Positions 8,420 to 14,636 of a stretch of 33,018 nt of DNA are shown piece by piece. The notes beneath the pieces are model-generated. The model did no database searches. It was not told the origin of the DNA and saw only the letters and a program-made list of their open reading frames with translations. Every line of letters starts with the position of its first letter. Positions within the stretch are counted from its first letter, which is position 1. A program made the translations under genes and the position numbers. Origin of the DNA: Methanobacteriota archaeon (GTDB taxonomy: Archaea; JACRDV01); assembly GCA_024860865.1 (NCBI GenBank), contig JACRDV010000066.1, positions 1-33,018 on the forward strand, in the 5' to 3' direction.

Positions 8420-10108
8420 ATGGAATATCCTATTTTAATTGATCTCGGAATAATTCTGTCGGCAGCTATCATTGGAACACTTGCAATGGAAAAACTCAGA
8501 CTGCCCGGGACATTAGGTCAAATTATTGCTGGTTTAGCAATCGGTCCATTTGCATTTGGATTGGTCCATGATGTGACTACAATTGAGATTTTTGCTTCTC
8601 TCGGTGCAATTCTTTTACTTTTTACAATAGGTTTTGAGTTTGGATTTGAACGGTTAAAGGAGGTAGGCGCTTCAGCTTTGGTTATAGCATCATTTGAACA
8701 ATTTGCTTGTTTTATTATTGGATTTGAGCTAGGGTTATGGCTTGGTTTTTCTTTTGTTGAAGCTTTGTTTCTTGGAAGTTTTTTAACTATAAGCAGCACA
8801 GGTATAATCTCCAAGCTATTAATGGATTTAAGGTTAATTAAAGCTCAAGAAGCGCAAGTGATAATAGGAATCCTAGTTATTGAAGATCTGTTCACTGTAT
8901 TTATCCTAGCCTTTCTTTCTAGCGCTGCAACAGTGAGTAAACCTCTACTTGTTTCTAGCTTAACTCCAGTTGCTATTAAAGCGACTTTCTTCTTTGTTTT
9001 TGCGGTATTGTTTGGAGTGAAAGTAGTACCAAAATTATTGGAATTCATCACTAAACATTCAAAATCTCCTGAACTACAGCTATTTTCAATTTTAGCACTA
9101 GGGTTTGTAACTGCATATCTTGGAATATCCTTTGGATTTTCCCCTTTGGTAGGCGCGTTTATTGCAGGATTAATTGCTTCTGAGATTCCATTGGCAAGGG
9201 GTACACTAGACAAAATTCATCCACTAAGAGACGTGCTCGCTGCTTTTTTCTTTGTTTCGATTGGGATGATGATTAATTTAGCTTCCTTGGCTAATGTAGC
9301 ATGGATTGGATTTATAATTGGTATAGCCGGAATATTGAGTAAACTAGTGAGCGGGACCTTGGGCAGTTTCATTAGCGGGTTCCCACTGGGATCGGCTGTG
9401 TTTGTTGGAGTAGGATTAATCCCAAGGGGAGAATTTTCTATAATTTTTGCTAAACTAGGGAATGACATAGGGATACTCGGCCAAGAATTTTATTCAATAG
9501 CTACATCTTTAGTTTTAGTTACTGCATTAGCCGGACCACTTCTATTAAAACAACGTAGAAATATTCACTATATGATTTCAACTGGTTTTCTTTCAACATT
9601 TGTAGAGGGATTTCTAAAACCACTCCGCGGATTTGAGATAGCGCGTTTTCTAATGTTAGACAGAATGGCCTCGGTAATTAGAAAGGCTGCCTTGAGGGTA
9701 ATTTTTGATATTTTGTTCTTGCTTTGTTTTCCATTGTTGGCCTACATAGGTATAGATTTACTAAGCCACTTTGAGCTCTCAAAAACTATGTTAATGGTAT
9801 CTAAGATAACAATCATTTTAATTGCCATGGCTTTTTGTCTTTTGCCTGTGCTACATTTGATGGAAGACATCAAAGAAACAGTTTCATTCACAAGTAGACA
9901 CTTTAGGATTTTCATAGGGGCTGGATATCGAAGAGTTATAATTGATGTAATTTTTGCATCTATATGCATAGGCTCTATAGTGTTTGCAACTCCTATTATT
10001 GCCTTCCTTGGAATGACTCGAAAAGTGATTTATTTGTTCGTGTTGCTAAATTTGACTTTATTAACATTAGTGCTCTGGGATGCTAGCAAAGCTATGAGAA
10101 AAAGATAA
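8420..10108 (+). CDS. CPA2 cation/proton antiporter (KefB-type core) with C-terminal membrane extension
   Basis: A 562-residue protein. Residues 1 to about 385 form a CPA2 transport core: RLPGTLGQIIAGLAIGP near the start, SSTGI at 125-129, and the Glu155-Asp156 pair (VIEDLFTV) in place of the DD of the neighbouring antiporter. The ED form is typical of electroneutral K+/H+ antiporters. Instead of the cytosolic TrkA-N (RCK) domain common in KefB proteins, the remaining 175 or so residues carry about four more hydrophobic helices (near 428-448, 460-480, 508-530 and 537-555). A TATA element lies about 25 nt before the ATG, so the mRNA is probably leaderless. It converges on the MscS gene with a 2-nt gap. 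Confidence 0.85.
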   Translation: MEYPILIDLGIILSAAIIGTLAMEKLRLPGTLGQIIAGLAIGPFAFGLVHDVTTIEIFASLGAILLLFTIGFEFGFERLKEVGASALVIASFEQFACFIIGFELGLWLGFSFVEALFLGSFLTISSTGIISKLLMDLRLIKAQEAQVIIGILVIEDLFTVFILAFLSSAATVSKPLLVSSLTPVAIKATFFFVFAVLFGVKVVPKLLEFITKHSKSPELQLFSILALGFVTAYLGISFGFSPLVGAFIAGLIASEIPLARGTLDKIHPLRDVLAAFFFVSIGMMINLASLANVAWIGFIIGIAGILSKLVSGTLGSFISGFPLGSAVFVGVGLIPRGEFSIIFAKLGNDIGILGQEFYSIATSLVLVTALAGPLLLKQRRNIHYMISTGFLSTFVEGFLKPLRGFEIARFLMLDRMASVIRKAALRVIFDILFLLCFPLLAYIGIDLLSHFELSKTMLMVSKITIILIAMAFCLLPVLHLMEDIKETVSFTSRHFRIFIGAGYRRVIIDVIFASICIGSIVFATPIIAFLGMTRKVIYLFVLLNLTLLTLVLWDASKAMRKR

Positions 10109-10110
10109 TC

Positions 10111-11139
10111 TCAAGTTTCTTTTTTCATTATTAATGTTCTAACTGGGAATGGTATTTCAATTCCTTCTTTTTTGAATCTCTCATTAATTTGAGAATTGAT
10201 ATGATCAATTACAATCATTTTCTTCCTTAAATTTTCTATCCAAAATATTAATTCTAAGTTAAGCGAAAAATCACCAAAGCTTTTGAACAAAACTAAAGGT
10301 TGAGCATCCTTTAAAGCATATGGGGCATTAACAGCTATTTCAGTCAGAATTTTTTTAACTTTATTTAAATCAGTTCCATAAGCAACTCCAATTGGAACAA
10401 CTACTCTTATGCTTTCACTAGGTTGTGAGAGGTTAAGTACTCTGGTCTTAGTGATTTCAGAGTTGGGAACAATTAAAATAGCGTTATCGGGAGTTTTAAT
10501 TTTAGTAGTTCTTAAACCAATATCAACAACATCGCCAACTTCCCCACTTGCAAGTTGAATGTTATCTCCTATTTTAAATGGCTTACCGACTGAAATGTAA
10601 ACGCCAGCAAAAAAGTTGGCCAAAGTGTCTTGGAGAGCTAAAGCAATAGCTAAACCTGCGATACCTAAGCTTGCCACTAGCGGGCTGATTTCGTACCCCA
10701 ATGCCTTAATGATAATAATTGCACCAATTATCCAAATGAATACCTTGGCAATTCTTTGTAGAAGCCTTACAAGCTCTTCATCGAGTCGTGCTTCAATGCG
10801 AGCAGCAATCTGAGCTAGATAATTTCTAATAACTACATCAGAAATCCTAATAACTATCCAGATTCCTAGCAAAATTTCAGCAATTGAAAAAATCTTGTGA
10901 ACATAATCTGGATAAAAAGTTGGGAAAGTAGTTTTTACTGCAAAATAAGTCCCAAACAAAATAATTGCATAATAAAGAGGCCATTTGATTGTTTTAAGGA
11001 TTAACTCGTCAAGTTCTGTTTTTGTTCGAGCGGCAAGCTTAATAACAAAATTTTCAATAATAAATACTACTAACTTAGCAAACAAAATTGCCCCAATTAC
11101 TACAGCCAGAGCATATGCTAGTGACCAAATATCAACCAA
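10111..11139 (-). CDS. Small-conductance mechanosensitive channel (MscS family)
   Basis: A 342-residue channel that opens under membrane tension to release solutes. There are about four or five N-terminal helices, then the family core: ASLGIAGLAIALALQDTLAN (pore helix TM3) followed by the beta domain FFAGVYISVGKPFKIGDNI and an alpha/beta cytosolic vestibule. The start is TTG at 11139, preceded by GGTGAT, the archaeal ribosome binding site. The nearest in-frame ATG would cut into the membrane region. It probably protects against osmotic down-shock and fits the surrounding transport genes. Confidence 0.88.
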   Translation of the reverse strand: MVDIWSLAYALAVVIGAILFAKLVVFIIENFVIKLAARTKTELDELILKTIKWPLYYAIILFGTYFAVKTTFPTFYPDYVHKIFSIAEILLGIWIVIRISDVVIRNYLAQIAARIEARLDEELVRLLQRIAKVFIWIIGAIIIIKALGYEISPLVASLGIAGLAIALALQDTLANFFAGVYISVGKPFKIGDNIQLASGEVGDVVDIGLRTTKIKTPDNAILIVPNSEITKTRVLNLSQPSESIRVVVPIGVAYGTDLNKVKKILTEIAVNAPYALKDAQPLVLFKSFGDFSLNLELIFWIENLRKKMIVIDHINSQINERFKKEGIEIPFPVRTLIMKKET

Positions 11140-11283
11140 TCAAATCACCAAAGAAGAGTTAAACAAATAGTGAAATTTTCATTATTGAACAATCTTTTTT
11201 AAAAAGCTTTTCTTTATTAACTTTTAGTTTTAGTTTTAATTTTAATTCAAAAGCTTTTAATCATAAGATAATGAAATTTAGGC

Positions 11284-11370
11284 TCAAAGTCCATGGCCTC
11301 CTGTTGCGGAGAATTCAGCATCCTAGTCTGCCCCTGCGAGCAGGAACACGAGATCATGAAACTATCCTAA
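11284..11370 (+). other. GC-rich element behind a strong TATA-like site; possible ncRNA or Cys-rich micro-ORF
   Basis: About 80 nt of clearly higher GC content lie in AT-rich surroundings. They sit 25 or so nt downstream of a BRE/TATA-like AAAAGCTTTTAAT (11249-11261), where transcription would start. Short hairpins are visible (CTCC/GGAG around TGTTGC; CCTG/CAGG around CGAG). In AT-rich archaea, GC-rich islands often mark structural RNA, but I see no tRNA fold and no box C/D motifs. Alternatively, an ATG at 11292 opens a 25-codon frame with four cysteines (SCCGEFSILVCPCEQEHE). Neither reading is secure. Confidence 0.25.
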
Positions 11371-11401
11371 AAAATTTTAAAAAATCTAAAAGGATGAGTG
11401 A

Positions 11402-11830
11402 ATGCCTTATCCTAAGTATAAAAAGGCAGAATGTGGCCATTGGTCAACTGAAGAATATCTTCAAACACATAAATTATGTGCTAAGTGTGAAAATCTAAAA
11501 AGATATGGATCTGAGAATAGATGCCTTACTGATGAAGAAAAAGAGAGGAGAAGAAAAATTCGTCTGCTCAAGAGATTAAAATGTGAAAAGTGTGGGGAAA
11601 GCCTCTTAGCTGATTTGAGGTCAATTTTTTCAAATACTGCTGAACGTTATGTGGATGGAGAAATATCTTTTGAAGAAGCTGAGAGAGTATTGAAATCCGT
11701 CCACTTTCGGCATAATCATACTGATCATGACATTAGAGAGTTGAAATTATTTGAAAAATATAGAAGTATAGGATATGATTGGGAGAGTGCGTGGAAGAAA
11801 GCTCATAATGAAATACATGAAAACAATTAA
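11402..11830 (+). CDS. Unrecognised zinc-finger-like protein
   Basis: A 142-residue soluble, charged protein. Two potential metal sites are visible: Cys11-Gly-His13 with His23, Cys26, Cys29 (HKLCAKC), and Cys41; then Cys61-x-x-Cys64 (CEKCGE) with a histidine cluster HFRHNHTDHD at 101-110. Between them is a basic helix EEKERRRKIRLLKRLK and an EF-hand-like but not canonical DGEISFEEAERVL. I do not recognise the family. The start ATG is preceded by AAGGATGAGTGA, which fits an archaeal ribosome binding site. DNA or RNA binding is plausible from the basic zinc-ribbon look but not shown. Confidence 0.6.
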   Translation: MPYPKYKKAECGHWSTEEYLQTHKLCAKCENLKRYGSENRCLTDEEKERRRKIRLLKRLKCEKCGESLLADLRSIFSNTAERYVDGEISFEEAERVLKSVHFRHNHTDHDIRELKLFEKYRSIGYDWESAWKKAHNEIHENN

Positions 11831-11858
11831 GTTTTCTACGAACCTCTTTTTAAATGGC

Positions 11859-11951
11859 TTAGGCGCAAGTAGGTTTTAAATTTATTTCCTTTGTTCTGTC
11901 TCCAAATTCCGTTATCATTGTAGTTACATAACCTACTTGAACGAACGTCAA
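11859..11951 (-). CDS. Possible 30-residue ORF or gene remnant
   Basis: On the minus strand a frame starting at a TTG (11951), with GAGG 8-10 nt upstream, reads MTFVQVGYVTTMITEFGDRT and ends at the TAA at 11859-11861. The composition looks protein-like, but it is short, unrecognised, and could equally be the tail of a lost gene. Nothing else is seen between 11831 and 12068, apart from a TATA-like element near 12040-12050 that serves the next gene. Confidence 0.2.
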   Translation of the reverse strand: MTFVQVGYVTTMITEFGDRTKEINLKPTCA

Positions 11952-12068
11952 GAACCATTCCTCTTTTGAACAAGTCCTTTTTGTTTACTCCCGATATCTG
12001 ACTAAAATTTTAATTTTTATATGCTTTGTTGGGTTATAATCTTAAATTACTCAAAATAATTAATTTTC

Positions 12069-12398
12069 ATGTCTTATTGTTCTATCGAATATAGAAAGAA
12101 AGTTGGCAAAGAAATAGAATCCGGAGTTTCTACGCCGGCGCTCGGCAAATGCGGAATACTGTGTGAGATTTGTAATCTCAAAGAAATGGGCGAGTGCCAA
12201 GGATGCTCTATCGAAGTTCCTAAAGTTGACCCCTCCAAACAATGTCGGGTCTATCGATGTGTTCAAGCTAGCCAATTCGAATTTTGTTTTCAATGCGGGA
12301 ACTTCCCTTGTGATATTTATAAAGAAACTATTATGGACTGCCCACTTCGTTGGATGGTATTGCGCAAATTTGCAGAAAATTCGAAGAATCAAACTTAA
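12069..12398 (+). CDS. DUF3795 family cysteine-rich protein
   Basis: A 109-residue protein with about a dozen cysteines in the DUF3795 pattern: CGILCEIC, then CQGC, then CRVYRCV, then FCFQCGNFPCD. The family is common in archaea and anaerobes and probably binds metal or Fe-S. Its function is not established. The ATG lies about 25 nt after a TATA-like AATCTTAAATTAC, so the mRNA is probably leaderless. No partner gene is adjacent. Confidence 0.75.
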   Translation: MSYCSIEYRKKVGKEIESGVSTPALGKCGILCEICNLKEMGECQGCSIEVPKVDPSKQCRVYRCVQASQFEFCFQCGNFPCDIYKETIMDCPLRWMVLRKFAENSKNQT

Positions 12399-12546
12399 AA
12401 TAATTGAAAGCACGTTTATGGTTCGCTTATTCATAAAGTAATACAAAATTTCTCCTGGCAGCCGATGCAATGTTATCATAATATAATCATTTTAAGTTAG
12501 ATAGTTAGATTATAACATGAAATGCAATACCGTTGGAAGTGCTTGA

Positions 12547-12813
12547 TTGAAAAAGCCTATCATAATTCAATGGAATGAGGATTCCATTAAACACATCGCA
12601 AGGCATAAGGTAACAGATAAAGAAGTAAATACAGCTTTGAACAGTAAAATTCTAATGAGAAAAATACCAGAAGGTTTACTAGAGATATTAGGAGAAGTAG
12701 AAGGTAGAATTTTATTCATTATTCTTAAGCGGGTTAGAGATAGATATAAAGTGATAACTGCAAGGGATGCAAACAGAAGTGAAAAAAGATTATATAAGAA
12801 AAAGAGAAAGTGA
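12547..12813 (+). CDS. BrnT-like (RelE-fold) toxin
   Basis: An 88-residue basic protein. It has IQWNEDSIKHIARHKVTDKE at the N-terminus, matching the BrnT pattern 'W-(D/N)-E...I..H.V...E', then GRILFIILKR and YKVITARDANRSEKRLYKK, matching the BrnT 'iisAR.a...E+..Y' tail. BrnT toxins are ribosome-dependent RNases. The start is TTG at 12547 because a TGA stands directly before it in frame. It is followed 5 nt later by a 72-residue gene likely to be the antitoxin. The toxin-first order is that of brnTA. Confidence 0.65.
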   Translation: MKKPIIIQWNEDSIKHIARHKVTDKEVNTALNSKILMRKIPEGLLEILGEVEGRILFIILKRVRDRYKVITARDANRSEKRLYKKKRK

Positions 12814-12818
12814 TTATT

Positions 12819-13037
12819 ATGAAAAAAGTTAAAATTGAGTCTATGGAAGATGTAGAAGCTTTGCCAGAAGGGGAGTGGGTAGAGGTTCCTGAAGGATTGC
12901 ATGCTAAATTTTATTACAAAGTAAATAAGGAAGCCAATAAGCTCACTATCACTCTTCCGAGAAATATGGCCAAAAGATTAACTGGCAAGCTGCTTGCAAC
13001 CTTTAAGGGTAAGAAAATCATAATAGAACAAATATAA
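12819..13037 (+). CDS. Probable antitoxin of the BrnT-like pair
   Basis: A 72-residue protein: an acidic N-terminal half (SMEDVEALPEGEWVEVPEG) that could bind a basic toxin, and a C-terminal half KLTITLPRNMAKRLTGKLLA ending in KGKKIIIEQI, resembling an AbrB-type swapped-hairpin DNA-binding domain. It is not a typical ribbon-helix-helix BrnA. The frame extends to a GTG at 12810 overlapping the toxin stop. I prefer the ATG at 12819, where the AGTGAT in front acts as ribosome binding site. Antitoxin role is inferred from position. Confidence 0.55.
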   Translation: MKKVKIESMEDVEALPEGEWVEVPEGLHAKFYYKVNKEANKLTITLPRNMAKRLTGKLLATFKGKKIIIEQI

Positions 13038-13105
13038 ACCAAATTTTATAGAGATTGATACTTAATTGGCGCCGGGGACAGGACTTGAACCTGCGGCCAC
13101 TCGGT

Positions 13106-13120
13106 GACTGCTCAGCGGAT
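13106..13120 (-). other. tRNA-Asn intron 2 (15 nt, canonical 37/38)
   Basis: Intron ATCCGCTGAGCAGTC. The bulge-helix-bulge has central helix CTGT/GCAG (one G-U), bulges TAA (cut after TA) and TCA (cut after TC), and a 2-bp cap TC/GA. Removal of intron 1 is needed first or in parallel to build the outer anticodon stem that flanks this motif. Confidence 0.85.
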
Positions 13121-13127
13121 TAACAGC

Positions 13128-13156
13128 TTCGCCTTTAGAGGATTAATCCGCTAAAT
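13128..13156 (-). other. tRNA-Asn intron 1 (29 nt, position 30/31)
   Basis: A non-canonical intron inside the anticodon stem. A perfect bulge-helix-bulge is visible: central helix CGCT/GGCG (one G-U), 3-nt bulge CGA cut after CG, 3-nt bulge AAG cut before G, and an inner stem TTTAG/CTAAA. Its sequence also holds AGCGGATTAA, complementary to exon 2 plus intron 2. Confidence 0.85.
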
Positions 13157-13254
13157 CGAGCGCTCTACCTGCTGAGCTACCCCGGCAAATTGGGGAAATC
13201 TTAATTACCGTCCTATTATTTATGTTATTACTCTTTTAAATTTGAGGTTTATTA

Positions 13255-13554
13255 ATGGAGAAGCCAAAGATAATAGTTCAATCTCCTCAAGTTGGAGTGA
13301 AAAAGCAGAAAGGTGGTTTTCTACGAAGGGGCCGCGGGTTTAGTTTGGGAGAAATAAAAGAAGTAAATTCGAACATAGGCCTCATGCGAAAGTTAGGTTT
13401 ACCAGTAGATACCCGCAGAAAAAGCATTCGATCAGAAAATGTTGAGCAATTAAAGGCTTGGTTTGAAAAAGTTAAGCCTGAACTGGAGAAAAAGAAAGCT
13501 GAAGCCAAAGCAAAAGAGAAAGAAAAGAAAACAAAAGAAGAAACGAAAGCCTAG
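13255..13554 (+). CDS. rpl13e: Large-subunit ribosomal protein eL13 (L13e)
   Basis: A 99-residue basic protein with the L13e signature RGRGFSLGEIKEV, then MRKLGLPVDTRRKSIRSENV, and a Lys/Glu-rich C-terminal tail. Within archaea eL13 occurs in TACK and Asgard groups and not in Euryarchaeota, so it is the best lineage marker here. A TATA-like CTTTTAAATT about 25 nt upstream suggests a leaderless mRNA. The stop codon shares the palindrome CTAG (13551-13554) with the stop of the convergent top6A gene. Confidence 0.85.
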   Translation: MEKPKIIVQSPQVGVKKQKGGFLRRGRGFSLGEIKEVNSNIGLMRKLGLPVDTRRKSIRSENVEQLKAWFEKVKPELEKKKAEAKAKEKEKKTKEETKA

Positions 13555-14636
13555 GCAGGTTTAGGTTTAAAGTTAGGCTCATGCTCACGAATTTTATCGG
13601 GTAAATATTTCTCGACAACATAGCTTAAGCCGTGACGTGCCAATCCTTGCTGTTCGCTTTTGGCGCCCATTTTCTCCCAAAGTTCAAGTTGTTTTTGCCA
13701 AAACTTACCTTGATATCGAGGATCTTTTTTGAGCTCTTCAATTCTTTTGAAATCTTGGTCGTTAAATTTGTCAGTAGGAAGTTTATATTTGGTTATGTCC
13801 TCAGGGGTAACTCCAATCCAGATAGCATTAGGAGTGGCAAGTTCTTTGTTAACATGAGCAGCTTTCGCTGAACCAGAAATAACGACCATGGCTATAAATG
13901 AACCCCACGGATCTCCATCCGTAAAAACATATACTGGTAATTTTAGTTCCCCATGCAACCTTCTAATCATCCTTCTTGTTGCGCGGCTTGCTTGACCCTT
14001 CAGTCCGACAATCAATGCATCAAATCTTTTGTAGGCTCGCTCTTGAACAAGTCTGTGGTAGTAACCTAAAGTTTCAACAGCAATTAATCGTTTAGCCCCA
14101 CACCTCACAAACTCTATATCATCAACTATTGGGGGGATTGTGTAACCCCCCATCCCCGCTTTCTCAGCATGAATCTCATTACCATCAGGCTCACGAACAA
14201 GCACATCTCCAAAAACTCCGGCCCCTGACTCTTCCGGATAAATTCCGAAGTCCTCACGTTTACAGCCCAACATTACTTCGAGGTCTTCCGCAACCATATC
14301 GCTTTCTTGCTGATCGACAAATTTCCCACAAGGCCAACCTTCTCCATAATAGTACATTTCCCTGAGAGTTGCAAATTGACTTTTCTCAGCTAGCTCTTTT
14401 CCAAAAGTTGCAACACACATGGTCTGAGCAATCTTCTTTACATGAGCTATGTTGCCAGCTGACCTAAGTTTGTATTTATCTCCTAAAACATAACACCTTG
14501 CAACCGGATCATAAACAATATTCGAAGTTATTCTACTAGGCACTTGCAATTTCGGGGGTTCTCCTTTTCTAAGGTAATCAATTATATTTGTACCAAGCAA
14601 TTTCAATTCATTCAACATCTTTGTTTTCTTGTCCAT
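13551..14636 (-). CDS. top6A: DNA topoisomerase VI subunit A (Spo11-like)
   Basis: 361 residues from the chosen start. The catalytic subunit cuts both DNA strands through tyrosine. The winged-helix (CAP) domain carries REMYYYGE with the active tyrosine at about residue 96. The Toprim domain shows Glu188 in AVETLG and the metal-binding D240-G-D242 in FTDGDPWG. I chose the ATG at 14636 (MDKKTK), preceded by GGAG. The frame reaches an ATG at 14654, but the six extra residues (MRRWRH) come from the ribosome-binding region. It overlaps the end of top6B by 29 nt, so the two subunits are co-translated as usual in archaea. Confidence 0.95.
   Translation of the reverse strand: MDKKTKMLNELKLLGTNIIDYLRKGEPPKLQVPSRITSNIVYDPVARCYVLGDKYKLRSAGNIAHVKKIAQTMCVATFGKELAEKSQFATLREMYYYGEGWPCGKFVDQQESDMVAEDLEVMLGCKREDFGIYPEESGAGVFGDVLVREPDGNEIHAEKAGMGGYTIPPIVDDIEFVRCGAKRLIAVETLGYYHRLVQERAYKRFDALIVGLKGQASRATRRMIRRLHGELKLPVYVFTDGDPWGSFIAMVVISGSAKAAHVNKELATPNAIWIGVTPEDITKYKLPTDKFNDQDFKRIEELKKDPRYQGKFWQKQLELWEKMGAKSEQQGLARHGLSYVVEKYLPDKIREHEPNFKPKPA

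Larger units (their letters stand above)
13067..13186 (-). tRNA. tRNA-Asn(GUU) with two introns
   Basis: Read on the minus strand, exon 1 (13186-13157, 30 nt), exon 2 (13127-13121, GCTGTTA) and exon 3 (13105-13067) join to a 76-nt tRNA. It has a 7-bp acceptor GCCGGGG/CCCCGGC, D stem GCTC/GAGC, anticodon stem CTCGG/CCGAG, anticodon GTT, a 5-nt variable loop, T stem GCAGG/CCTGT with loop TTCAAGT, discriminator G and an encoded CCA. The unspliced sequence seems to offer anticodon TAG, but a Leu tRNA would need a long variable arm, and only the two-intron solution gives a complete anticodon stem. It is transcribed divergently from the eL13 gene. Confidence 0.9.

Noticed and set aside
11215-11250. 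Repeated TTTTAG/TTTTAAT tract before the GC-rich element
   Set aside because: Simple AT-rich low complexity; not clearly periodic enough to call a functional repeat.
11271-11498. 75-codon plus frame across the GC-rich element
   Set aside because: It overlaps the better supported gene at 11402 in another frame and its residues show no domain.
12060-12479. 139-codon minus frame
   Set aside because: Antisense to the DUF3795 gene, whose cysteine pattern is clearly the real signal.
13067-13186. Reading this tRNA as Leu(UAG) with a single intron
   Set aside because: A Leu tRNA needs a long variable arm, and the single-intron model leaves an A-C mismatch in the anticodon stem; the two-intron Asn model pairs fully.
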